The translations under genes and the position numbers were made by a program. A DNA stretch of 31,568 nucleotides from JAGKXC01 sp964554385 (GTDB lineage: Bacteria > Bacteroidota > Bacteroidia > NS11-12g > UBA955): assembly GCA_964554385.1 (NCBI GenBank), contig CAZKOM010000017.1:1-31568 (forward strand). Direction: 5' to 3'. Under the pieces are notes generated by a model. The model was not told the DNA's origin, searched no databases, and worked only from the letters and a program-made list of their open reading frames with translations. This document shows, piece by piece, positions 9,062 to 16,507 of this stretch. Position 1 is the first letter of the stretch. Each line of letters begins with the position of its first letter.

Positions 9062-9668
9062 TATTCGGAATTTTACGTTTCGCGTACTTCCTTCATATAT
9101 TCAAGGTTCCTTGGCCGGAGTTTTGATTTTTATTAGTAAACTGGTGGTTTATAAAAGTGGGACGTGGGAGTTTGTATATGCTCCAGCCTTTGGTTTGGTG
9201 ACCGGTATAGTGCTCATTGTAGCAATGGTAATTGGAACGCAAGGAGATAGGAAGCTATGGGAGGATAATGGAGGTAGTTATTTTTCTATAAGCAACATGG
9301 ACACTCATACAGGTGGATTTGGTGTTTTTAGTTTTTGGAGAGCATTCGGTAGTTGTATTCGTGTGTTAATGATAGCATTATTGTTTTCGGGTTTGGCTGA
9401 TTTTGTTTTGATGAATTGGGTGGATGTATCGTTGATTGATCAAACAAAAAATTTGAGGGTTGAGCAAGTTAAAAATACATATGGTGTGCTGGGATTTGAT
9501 AACGATCAGATAGATTTTGCCATCAGTGAAGTAAAACGAACTGATTTAGGTTCTTTTTCGAATATGATAGTAGAAGTTTCAAATAAACTTTTTGTTAATG
9601 GGTTGGTAGGATTGGTTGTGGCAGCATTCTTACGTAGAAAGAAAAATCAACATTGGGTAGATAATTAA
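9054..9668 (+). CDS. DUF4199-family integral membrane protein
   Basis: A 204-aa membrane protein with about four helices: roughly residues 12-30, 41-63, 100-122 and 180-195. The pattern of an early helix pair, a FGVFSFWRAFG segment before helix three, a polar stretch of about 55 residues and a final helix fits DUF4199, a Bacteroidota family of unknown function. It overlaps the upstream dihydroorotase-like gene by 8 nt and has a strong ribosome binding site within it, so the two products are probably made in linked amounts. The next gene starts 12 nt downstream. The family assignment is by recalled pattern. Confidence 0.7.
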   Translation: MFNIRNFTFRVLPSYIQGSLAGVLIFISKLVVYKSGTWEFVYAPAFGLVTGIVLIVAMVIGTQGDRKLWEDNGGSYFSISNMDTHTGGFGVFSFWRAFGSCIRVLMIALLFSGLADFVLMNWVDVSLIDQTKNLRVEQVKNTYGVLGFDNDQIDFAISEVKRTDLGSFSNMIVEVSNKLFVNGLVGLVVAAFLRRKKNQHWVDN

Positions 9669-9680
9669 TTCAATAGTTTG

Positions 9681-10496
9681 ATGAATCGAAATCTTAAGCT
9701 AATATCTAGCAATCAAAATCCTTGGTTGAAAGAAGTTCAGTTGTTGATAGATAAAAGCAAAGTTCGACAGACAAGAGGGTTGTTTGTTGTTGAAGGTATT
9801 GTTGAAATTAGGACGGCAATTCGTGGAGGATTTAAACTTGTTACGTTGGCTAAGCCTCAGTTTGGAATTGTTTGGGAGGATTTATTAGAACAGATTGAAT
9901 ATCAAGGGGATGCGGAATTTTTGGAGTTGACGAGTCAGCCTTGGGAGAAAATCGTAGTACGTAGAACAGGGGCAAATGCGTTGGCTGTTTTTAAACAGGA
10001 TAACCGATTTATTAATACTTGGATGCCCAAGAGAGAAGAGTTGTGGTTGGCCGTTGAATCGGTTGAAAAACCAGGAAATTTAGGTGCGATTTTACGAACA
10101 GCAGATGCTTCAGGTATACGCGGTGTTTTGGTATGTGAGGGGTTGGTGGATTTATTGCATCCACAGGTAATTCGCAATAGTGTGGGTGCGGTTTTTACTG
10201 TACCAATAATTGAGATTTCCAAGGAATTATTGTTAGAAATAGCAACGAATGTAGGAATTCAGCTTTACAGTACTTTTATGGAAAATTCTAAAAGTTGTTA
10301 TGATGTTGAATTAGGAAAGGGAGGCGTAATTATTGTAGGAACAGAGCATTATGGGGTGTCTGAATTTTGGCGTGGTAAGGTTGAGAATATTCAGATTCCT
10401 ATGTACGGGCAGGTAGATAGTTTAAACGTATCGGTCGCTTCGGCTTTGTTGATGTATGAAGCAATCAGACAACAAAAATTGGAGATGCTACAATGA
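9681..10496 (+). CDS. SpoU/TrmH-family RNA 2'-O-methyltransferase
   Basis: An AdoMet-dependent SPOUT methyltransferase that probably modifies a ribose in rRNA. The 271-aa protein has an N-terminal RNA-binding substrate domain (NPWLKEVQLL ... RGLFVVEG) and the three SPOUT motifs in order: VESVEKPGNLGAILRTADASG, GVIIVGTEHYGVS, and IPMYGQVDSLNVSVASALLMYE near the C-terminus. The knotted AdoMet site therefore looks intact. The exact RNA target is not decidable (RlmB-like and TrmH-like proteins share these motifs). I use the ATG at 9681 rather than the adjoining TTG. Its stop overlaps the next start as ATGA. Confidence 0.9.
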   Translation: MNRNLKLISSNQNPWLKEVQLLIDKSKVRQTRGLFVVEGIVEIRTAIRGGFKLVTLAKPQFGIVWEDLLEQIEYQGDAEFLELTSQPWEKIVVRRTGANALAVFKQDNRFINTWMPKREELWLAVESVEKPGNLGAILRTADASGIRGVLVCEGLVDLLHPQVIRNSVGAVFTVPIIEISKELLLEIATNVGIQLYSTFMENSKSCYDVELGKGGVIIVGTEHYGVSEFWRGKVENIQIPMYGQVDSLNVSVASALLMYEAIRQQKLEMLQ

Positions 10497-11887
10497 AAAT
10501 TCTAGTTTTAGGTGCGGGTAGGAGTGCTGGTTATTTGATTGAATATTTGGCAGTTAAATGCAAGGAGCGTGGTTGGGAGATGACTGTTTGTGATCAAGAT
10601 TTTACTCGGTTACAACAATCTTTTAAAATAAACGATAGTGTTAAACTTGAGCCTTTAGATGTAACGGATGAACAGAAACTGCAATCTATTATTACTGAGC
10701 ATGGTATAGTAGTGAGTCTTTTGCCGCCCTTCTTACATATTATAGTGGCAAAGTTGGCGATCAACTGTGGAGTTTCCGTATTTACTGCATCGTATATATC
10801 CCAAGAAATGAGGGATTTGGACTCATTAGCTAAGCAAAAAGGTGTTTTATTGATGAATGAATTGGGTTTGGATCCAGGAATTGATCATTTATCTGCAAAT
10901 GCGATTTTGGATTCAATAGACCAAGATAATAACAATTTGAGCCCGGCGGAACAATGGAGAATAATATCGTTTGAAAGTCATTGTGGTGGATTGGTTAATC
11001 AAGAAGATTGTGTTGGGAATCCTTGGGGGTATAAGTTCTCTTGGAATCCAACCAATGTGATACTAGCTGGTCAAGGGAGTGACAGTATTTATCGTGAGGA
11101 AGGAAAGGTTGTAAGCATATCTCCTTTGGAATTATTTGACAAGGCGGAATCAATTAGTATACCCGGTATTGGTAAATTTGATGTATATGCTAATCGAGAT
11201 AGTTTGGGGTATTCCGCAATTTATGGTTTGGAGAATGCCGATAAATTGTTGCGAGGTACTTTACGAAGAAGCGGGTATTGCAAAGCTTGGCAGCAGCTTG
11301 TTTTAGCTAATCTAACAAGTACTCAAATTCGTTTTCCTGATTCAGTAGTCTCTGCCCACAGCGCATTTTCTTATGTAACGGGATTTGCTAATAAACAGGC
11401 CTGGTTGGGGCATTTGATTCATGAGAATGTCATCGATTTATCGATTATTGAAAAATTGAATTGGTTACCACTGGGAGATGATGATTACTGGTTTTCAAGA
11501 ATTGAAACGGATCCGCGTTGGTTTAAAGGTAAAACAGCCGCTCAATTTCTTGAAAGATTACTACTGGTATGTTGGAAGTTAAATGAGCATGATAGGGATG
11601 AAGTGGTGATGTATCATCGTATTGTTTTAGTGAATAATTTAGGAGGGAAAAAGATCATAAATTCGAGTTTACAGGTTGTAGGTGAGGGTGGGGATAGGAC
11701 GGCGATGTCAAAGACTGTGGGTTTGCCTTTAGCAATTGGATTGATTGCCTATTTAGATGGCGATCGGCAAGAAAAAGGTGTAAAACTGCCTTGGGGAACT
11801 CGCTGGTATACAAGCATTTTGACAGAATTAGAGCGTTTGGGGGTGTGTTTTTCTGAACAAGTGATTGAGGGGGTTGTCGAAAAATAG
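10493..11887 (+). CDS. Saccharopine dehydrogenase-like oxidoreductase (saccharopine reductase type)
   Basis: A 464-aa NAD(P)-dependent enzyme. The N-terminal Rossmann fold starts with LGAGRSAGYLIEYL. The central MNELGLDPGIDHL motif is diagnostic of the LYS9 type (saccharopine dehydrogenase, L-glutamate forming), which interconverts saccharopine and aminoadipate semialdehyde plus glutamate. In bacteria of this group the usual inference is lysine degradation, but no partner lysine genes are present here, so the direction is an inference. The ATGA overlap with the methyltransferase gene shows co-transcription. The C-terminal part (SKTVGLPLAIGLIAYLDG) matches the substrate-domain pattern. Confidence 0.88.
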   Translation: MKILVLGAGRSAGYLIEYLAVKCKERGWEMTVCDQDFTRLQQSFKINDSVKLEPLDVTDEQKLQSIITEHGIVVSLLPPFLHIIVAKLAINCGVSVFTASYISQEMRDLDSLAKQKGVLLMNELGLDPGIDHLSANAILDSIDQDNNNLSPAEQWRIISFESHCGGLVNQEDCVGNPWGYKFSWNPTNVILAGQGSDSIYREEGKVVSISPLELFDKAESISIPGIGKFDVYANRDSLGYSAIYGLENADKLLRGTLRRSGYCKAWQQLVLANLTSTQIRFPDSVVSAHSAFSYVTGFANKQAWLGHLIHENVIDLSIIEKLNWLPLGDDDYWFSRIETDPRWFKGKTAAQFLERLLLVCWKLNEHDRDEVVMYHRIVLVNNLGGKKIINSSLQVVGEGGDRTAMSKTVGLPLAIGLIAYLDGDRQEKGVKLPWGTRWYTSILTELERLGVCFSEQVIEGVVEK

Positions 11888-11953
11888 AGTTCTTTTAACG
11901 AGATTTTCCACAAACACCTGAATATTAGTTAATTTGAATTAAATTTGATTATT

Positions 11954-13249
11954 ATGAAATTCTTGCATCGATCCTTTGGAATTGCCTATGCTCCAATTGC
12001 GGTAATTGCTTCGTTGTCAGGGAGTTTGGCGCTTCAGGCTCAGTCGAAAAAACCAACTCCTCCGCCGGCATCTCCTATCGTGATCGATAGTGGTTTTGTA
12101 ATCCAACAAAAAATCATGGGACATAGCAATTATGTAAATGCGGTTGCATATTCCACTAATGGCAAATTGATGGCTTCGGGAGGTTGGGATAATAGAGTAA
12201 TCGTATATGAGTTGGATTCTGTAGCTGGGACCGGTAATGCGGTGAAAAATTTCACTGGATATCGGTCAGCAATAACCACATTGGCATTTGACAAAGAAGG
12301 TAAATGGCTTGGTAGTGGCTCCAAAGATTTTGGTTTTCGAGTACACGATGTGAATACGGGTGAATTGGTTTTTCGTACTGAAGATCATAAGGATGCTATA
12401 ACATCGGTTCGATTTGATGGGGTAGGAAAGTATGCTTACACATCGTCCTTGGATGGGACTTTGCGGATGTATGACATAGCTCAGCCATTAAATAACATGA
12501 AGCCTAAATTTATCAGTTATGGGAAGCCCATTAATGATTTTTTATTGTCTTCTGGAACTAAGCAATTGTATGTAATTGCTAGTAACTCGGCTGACATCGA
12601 GGTAGTTGATTTTGCGAGAACGGTGGTTAGATCGTACAAGGGACATACAGCTGGGGTAACGAGTTTAGATTTAAGTGCCAATAAGAAATTAATGGCTAGC
12701 GGTAGTTTGGATAAGACAGTTATTGTTTGGGACGTGGCAACAGGAGCGATTGTTAAGAAGTTTGAAGGACATACTTGGAAGATAAATAGTGTGCATTTCT
12801 CAAAAGACGGAAAGTATATTGTTAGTGCTTGTAACGATGGTGAAACACGGGTTTGGAATGTGGAAACAGGTAATTGTGTTGCAATTTTTAAGGGGATTGT
12901 TTCTAATGCTCAATGTGCACAATTTTCGCATAATAACCGCAGAATTGCAGTGGCAGGGGCGATGGAAGCTCAAGGTAATAACTACGGTGTTGTGTTATAT
13001 AAAACCCCAATTGGTTGGCCAGTGGTAAAAGCGCCAAAATCAGGTGTAGGTGGAGTAGGTTCAAGTGGATCAGCTGGAGGAAATAATGCGGGTACTGGAG
13101 GTGCTCCAAGTAAAAATGGAACAGGACAAACAGCAACAGGACAGGGTAATGGAACTCAAACAATCACAAATTCGTCTTCAACACCCAAAAAACCAGTTAC
13201 AAAATACGAGGGAAATGTTTGGCCGCCCCCAGCACCTAAAAAGAAGTAG
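11954..13249 (+). CDS. Secreted WD40 beta-propeller protein
   Basis: A 431-aa protein with a Sec signal peptide (basic MKFLHRSFG, hydrophobic core, likely cleavage after ALQAQ). Seven WD40-type repeats can be counted, beginning near GHSNYVNAVAYS, GYRSAITTLAFD, DHKDAITSVRFD, GKPINDFLLS, GHTAGVTSLDLS, GHTWKINSVHFS and the last around CAQFSHNNRR, so a complete seven-bladed propeller is expected. Repeat four is the most divergent. After it comes a Gly/Ser/Thr-rich linker of about 50 residues and the basic end WPPPAPKKK. It is probably a periplasmic or surface scaffold; the partner is unknown. A TTG 9 nt upstream is in frame, but the ATG gives the better signal peptide. Confidence 0.85.
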   Translation: MKFLHRSFGIAYAPIAVIASLSGSLALQAQSKKPTPPPASPIVIDSGFVIQQKIMGHSNYVNAVAYSTNGKLMASGGWDNRVIVYELDSVAGTGNAVKNFTGYRSAITTLAFDKEGKWLGSGSKDFGFRVHDVNTGELVFRTEDHKDAITSVRFDGVGKYAYTSSLDGTLRMYDIAQPLNNMKPKFISYGKPINDFLLSSGTKQLYVIASNSADIEVVDFARTVVRSYKGHTAGVTSLDLSANKKLMASGSLDKTVIVWDVATGAIVKKFEGHTWKINSVHFSKDGKYIVSACNDGETRVWNVETGNCVAIFKGIVSNAQCAQFSHNNRRIAVAGAMEAQGNNYGVVLYKTPIGWPVVKAPKSGVGGVGSSGSAGGNNAGTGGAPSKNGTGQTATGQGNGTQTITNSSSTPKKPVTKYEGNVWPPPAPKKK

Positions 13250-13394
13250 AGTTTTTCGCGGAGGATTTTCAATTGTAATAATTTAGAAGATGAGAGCGTT
13301 GTGTCTTAATTGCATGTCGTACTCCAATTTAAAAAACTGAAATAAACAACCTTAATATTTACTTGAAGCGATTTACTTTTTTGATTTATAAATA

Positions 13395-13811
13395 ATGACA
13401 GACGGAATTAACAGCAGTAAGGCTCCTGAGCCAGTGGGATTGTATCCTCACGCAAAACGCGTTGGAAATATGTTGTATTTAAGTGGTGTAGGACCACGAG
13501 AGCGTGGAACAAAGAAGATTCCAGGAGTGGAGCTTAATGAGGTAGGTGAAATAGCGAGTTATGACATGGAAACCCAAGTTAGAAGTGTGTTTCAAAATGT
13601 TCGTTGGATTTTAGAAGATGCCGGTAGTAGTTGGGATAAAATCGTAGATGTTACGGTGTTTTTAACTAATATGAAGGATGATTTTCCTATCTATAATAAA
13701 TTATGGGCTGAGTATTTTTCAGAAAATCCACCATGCAGAACTACGCTAGAAATTAATTGCTTGCCTACACCCATTGCCATTGAGTTGAAGGTTTTGGCAA
13801 CTATCGATTAG
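13395..13811 (+). CDS. RidA/YjgF-family deaminase, resembling 2-aminomuconate deaminase
   Basis: A 138-aa single-domain protein of the RidA family, which forms trimers and hydrolyses imines/enamines. The conserved NMLYLSGVGP, DVTVFLTNM and PPCRTTLEINCLPTPIAIEL segments are present. Both the active-site Arg (in PCRTT) and the Glu of IAIEL are kept, so it should be active. The long insert with PRERGTKKIPGVEL and the NCLPTPIAIELK ending resemble proteins annotated as 2-aminomuconate deaminase in kynurenine (tryptophan) breakdown. That is recalled similarity, not proof, and no other kynurenine gene is nearby. The gene stands alone, with 145 nt upstream and convergent with the recombinase gene. 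Confidence 0.85.
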   Translation: MTDGINSSKAPEPVGLYPHAKRVGNMLYLSGVGPRERGTKKIPGVELNEVGEIASYDMETQVRSVFQNVRWILEDAGSSWDKIVDVTVFLTNMKDDFPIYNKLWAEYFSENPPCRTTLEINCLPTPIAIELKVLATID

Positions 13812-13956
13812 TGGCTACAGATAAATAGTCCTCTTAATTAATTGAGTTTACAGATTCAGTCTAAATTAAATAGAGAGGGTTGCGATTCACTTTACTAGAT
13901 ATATAGATTTCTCGGTTGTAGTTAACTTTTGGTAATGATGTTATCCAGTTGAGGTT

Positions 13957-13981
13957 AAATAGGCAGGTTTACGCCTTTTTT
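13957..13981. terminator. Possible terminator between the RidA and Xer genes
   Basis: The short stem AGGC/GCCT with an 8-nt loop is followed by six T on the + strand, about 150 nt after the RidA stop and next to the Xer stop. The stem is weak, so this is tentative. Confidence 0.35.
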
Positions 13982-13982
13982 G

Positions 13983-14942
13983 TTATTCCCTTGGATGGAG
14001 TTGATGTATTTTTTTCAGCTTTTCAAAAGAATTTTTGGTATAAACTTGAGTGGCACTCAAATTAGCGTGGCCTAAAATGTCTTTTATTGCTAACAAATTG
14101 GCTCCGTTATTGAGCATATGGGTGGCGAAGGAATGTCGTAATACGTGGGGGGACGTTTTCGAAGCATGGGAAAATAACTTGAGATACTTGTTCACGAGTC
14201 GGTAAACATAAATGGGGTATAGCTGCTCTCCGTTGGCCCGTTGAAATAGGAATTTGGCTGCAATAGGACTATGGGAATTGGATTTAATTGTGCCATTGTT
14301 CTTTAATCCTGTATTTGAATTTTCGATTTTGTTATTCTGACGCGAGAGATAATCTTTAAGCATATCGCTGGTTTCGGGGTGAATTGGAATTAACCTCTCT
14401 TTATTGCGTTTACCTAGCACTTTTAGTGAGCCCCGGTAGAAGTCGATATCCGAAACTTTCAAATTGATTAATTCGCTCAATCGCATGCCTGTTGTATAAA
14501 ATAGCAGTAACAGGAGTCGGTCTCTATCTCCGTTTTCCTGTTCATTCCATGGAAAACGATTAAAGAGGTTCATCAAATCGGTGGCCGGAATATCTTTTAC
14601 TAGTGTTTTTGGCATTTTAGGAAGCAGGACTTTAGCCATGGGGTCTGAGGTTAAAATCCCATGTTTACGCATGAATTTGAACCAGCCTCTGATAGAAGAT
14701 ATTTTTCGATGAACGGATCTGGGAGTAAGATTTTCTTCTAGCAATTGAGCCATAAAGGATCGGATGATGCTTGATTTAATCTGCGTAGGTTCTGTGATTG
14801 CCTCTCCTTCAAGGAAAAGTAAGAATTGCGATAAATCTAATTGGTAGGCTGTAACGGTATGGATCGACATCCGTTTTGTTTTCTCTAAATAAACCAAGTA
14901 TTGTTGGGATAGTTGCTGCAGCACCGATTCTTGGTTATTCAT
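13983..14942 (-). CDS. xerC: Tyrosine recombinase of the XerC/XerD type
   Basis: A 319-aa site-specific recombinase that probably resolves chromosome dimers at a dif site. The N-terminal SAM-like DNA-binding domain covers about 1-100. All catalytic residues of the C-terminal domain are present: Arg154 (TGMRLSEL), Lys178 (LGKRNKERLIPI), His266 and Arg269 (HVLRHSFATHML), His292 (LGHANLSATQ) and the nucleophile Tyr301 (TQVYTKNSFE). A Ser/Asn-rich insertion near 203-228 is unusual. It sits beside rpsU and housekeeping genes with no attachment site or cargo, which argues against an integrase. A frame-compatible start at 14990 would lie inside the rpsU terminator, so the ATG at 14942 is chosen. XerC against XerD cannot be settled. 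Confidence 0.88.
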   Translation of the reverse strand: MNNQESVLQQLSQQYLVYLEKTKRMSIHTVTAYQLDLSQFLLFLEGEAITEPTQIKSSIIRSFMAQLLEENLTPRSVHRKISSIRGWFKFMRKHGILTSDPMAKVLLPKMPKTLVKDIPATDLMNLFNRFPWNEQENGDRDRLLLLLFYTTGMRLSELINLKVSDIDFYRGSLKVLGKRNKERLIPIHPETSDMLKDYLSRQNNKIENSNTGLKNNGTIKSNSHSPIAAKFLFQRANGEQLYPIYVYRLVNKYLKLFSHASKTSPHVLRHSFATHMLNNGANLLAIKDILGHANLSATQVYTKNSFEKLKKIHQLHPRE

Positions 14943-14975
14943 AGTAGTTTTTGGAAGGCGTTGTTGCTCAAAGTA

Positions 14976-15007
14976 AACGAAAAAAGCCATCCTTTGGATG
15001 GCTTTTT
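14976..15007 (-). terminator. Rho-independent terminator of rpsU
   Basis: On the - strand a perfect 12-bp stem, AAAAAGCCATCC/GGATGGCTTTTT with a 3-nt loop, runs into further T residues. It begins 30 nt after the rpsU stop and ends before the Xer start, so the two genes are probably separate transcripts. Confidence 0.85.
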
Positions 15008-15036
15008 ATATACATAAAATATAACTGTACAGCGAA

Positions 15037-15234
15037 TTATCCTACAACCTCTTGAGATTGCATTTTCTGGCGGTAAGCGGCACGAATTTTCTGCATACGC
15101 TTGGTGATGCAAGGTTTTTCGAAGGCTTGACGAGAGCGTAATTCTTTAACAACGCCAGTTTTTTCAAACTTTTTCTTGTACTTCTTCAGTGCTTTTTCTA
15201 GAGAGTCGCTTTCTTTAACGTTTATAATCAGCAT
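15037..15234 (-). CDS. rpsU: 30S ribosomal protein S21
   Basis: A 65-aa basic protein of the small ribosomal subunit, near the 3' end of 16S rRNA. The start MLIINVKESDSLEKALKKYKK and the central FEKTGVVKELRSRQAFEKP are family hallmarks, and the C-terminal third is Lys/Arg-rich and helical. The ATG at 15234 matches the family N-terminus. A GTG eight codons upstream is in frame but overlaps the -7 promoter element and is rejected. It has its own consensus promoter and terminator, so it is a monocistronic unit. Confidence 0.95.
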   Translation of the reverse strand: MLIINVKESDSLEKALKKYKKKFEKTGVVKELRSRQAFEKPCITKRMQKIRAAYRQKMQSQEVVG

Positions 15235-15257
15235 TATACTTTCTTTTTTTAGGGTCA

Positions 15258-15290
15258 CAAAGATAATTTTTTACTTTTTATTTTCCAAAA
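15258..15290 (-). promoter_or_regulatory. rpsU: rpsU promoter (TTG -33, TATCTTTG -7)
   Basis: On the - strand a TTTTG element (15286-15290) is followed after 20 nt by TATCTTTG (15258-15265), a perfect Bacteroidota sigma-ABfr-type promoter. An A-rich leader with AAAAAAAGAAAG leads to the ATG at 15234. Confidence 0.8.
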
Positions 15291-15295
15291 TAATA

Positions 15296-16441
15296 TTACG
15301 CTTTTAATACGTTTCGGCTAATTACCAATTTTTGGATTTCGCTAGTTCCTTCACCGATGGTGCACAACTTACAATCACGGTAGAATTTTTCAACGGGAAA
15401 ATCCTTGGTATAACCGTAACCTCCGAAAATTTGAACCGCTTCATTCGCACATTTAACACTCACTTCAGAAGCATAATATTTTGCCATGGCCGAAACTTTG
15501 GTTACGCTTTTTCCTTTATTTTTTAGGTCTGCTGCTTCCAATGTTAATAATTCAGCTGCTTCGATTTGGGTAGCCATATCGGCTAGTTTAAATCCGATGG
15601 CTTGGAAGTTGGCAATGGGTTTACCAAATTGTTCACGCTCTTTTGCGTATTTGATACTTGCTTCGTAGGCACCTTTTGCAATGCCTAAAGATAGGGCTGC
15701 GATAGAAATTCTGCCACCATCCAATACTTTCATGGCTTGGATGAATCCCTCTCCGATATTTCCGAGGATATTGCTTTCGTGAACGCGACAATCTTCAAAA
15801 ATCATTTCTGCGGTTTCGCTAGCGCGCATTCCCAATTTGTTTTCCTTTTTTCCACCGCGGAAACCGGGAGTTCCACGTTCTACAACGAAAGTAGTTATAC
15901 CATGAGAATCCAATAAATCTCCAGTTCTTGCAAGAACTACAGCCACATTTCCGGAGATTCCGTGGGTTATCCAGTTTTTAGCACCGTTTAGTACCCAATG
16001 ATCACCGTCTTTTTTTGCTACTACCTGCATACGTAACGCATCGGATCCAGTGTTTGCTTCTGTAAGTCCCCAAGCACCAATCCATTCTCCAGTAGCCAAT
16101 TTTGGTAACCAACGCTTCTTTTGTTCTTCGTTACCAAATTGCAAAATATGACCGGTACATAAACTGTTGTGAGCAGCCATACTTAATGCAACGGAGCCGC
16201 AAACTTTGCCTAATTCTTCTATAGCAGCTACATATTCAAAGTAGGAGAGTCCGGATCCACCGTATTCTTCGGGGACCAATACCCCTAATAATCCCAATTC
16301 CCCTAAACCTTTCATGGTGTCTATTGGGAATTCTTGACTTTCATCCCAAATCATGACGTTGGGTCTGATGTGTTTTTCTGCGAAATCTCTCACAGTATTA
16401 CGCACCATTTGTACGCTTTCGTTCTCGGCAAAATTCATCAT
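15296..16441 (-). CDS. Acyl-CoA dehydrogenase
   Basis: A 381-aa FAD flavoprotein that introduces the alpha-beta double bond into acyl-CoA thioesters and passes electrons to ETF. The length and order of domains (helical N-terminus, beta middle, helical C-terminus) fit the family. Visible signatures include ALTEANTGSD-type GLTEANTGSDA, KNWITHG, and the C-terminal FGGYGYTKDFPVEKFYRDC followed by IGEGTSEIQ, where Glu364 is the expected catalytic base. The ending is of the short/branched-chain type (butyryl-CoA-like), but chain length is uncertain. Two adjacent ATGs (16441 and 16438) are both possible. It is a single-gene unit with its own promoter; no ETF genes are near. Confidence 0.93.
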   Translation of the reverse strand: MMNFAENESVQMVRNTVRDFAEKHIRPNVMIWDESQEFPIDTMKGLGELGLLGVLVPEEYGGSGLSYFEYVAAIEELGKVCGSVALSMAAHNSLCTGHILQFGNEEQKKRWLPKLATGEWIGAWGLTEANTGSDALRMQVVAKKDGDHWVLNGAKNWITHGISGNVAVVLARTGDLLDSHGITTFVVERGTPGFRGGKKENKLGMRASETAEMIFEDCRVHESNILGNIGEGFIQAMKVLDGGRISIAALSLGIAKGAYEASIKYAKEREQFGKPIANFQAIGFKLADMATQIEAAELLTLEAADLKNKGKSVTKVSAMAKYYASEVSVKCANEAVQIFGGYGYTKDFPVEKFYRDCKLCTIGEGTSEIQKLVISRNVLKA

Positions 16442-16455
16442 ACTAATAAGCGAAA

Positions 16456-16487
16456 CAAATTTACGGCCAGAGGGTTTGAAAATTCAA
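16456..16487 (-). promoter_or_regulatory. Acyl-CoA dehydrogenase promoter (TTG, TAAATTTG)
   Basis: TTG (16485-16487) is followed after 21 nt by the perfect -7 element TAAATTTG (16456-16463), 14 nt before the first ATG on the - strand. Confidence 0.75.
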
Positions 16488-16507
16488 CAAATTCAATTGA
16501 AACCTTG

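Noticed and set aside
13983..14942. Integrase of a mobile element
   Set aside because: Housekeeping neighbours, no direct repeats, tRNA target or cargo; the size and motifs fit chromosomal Xer.
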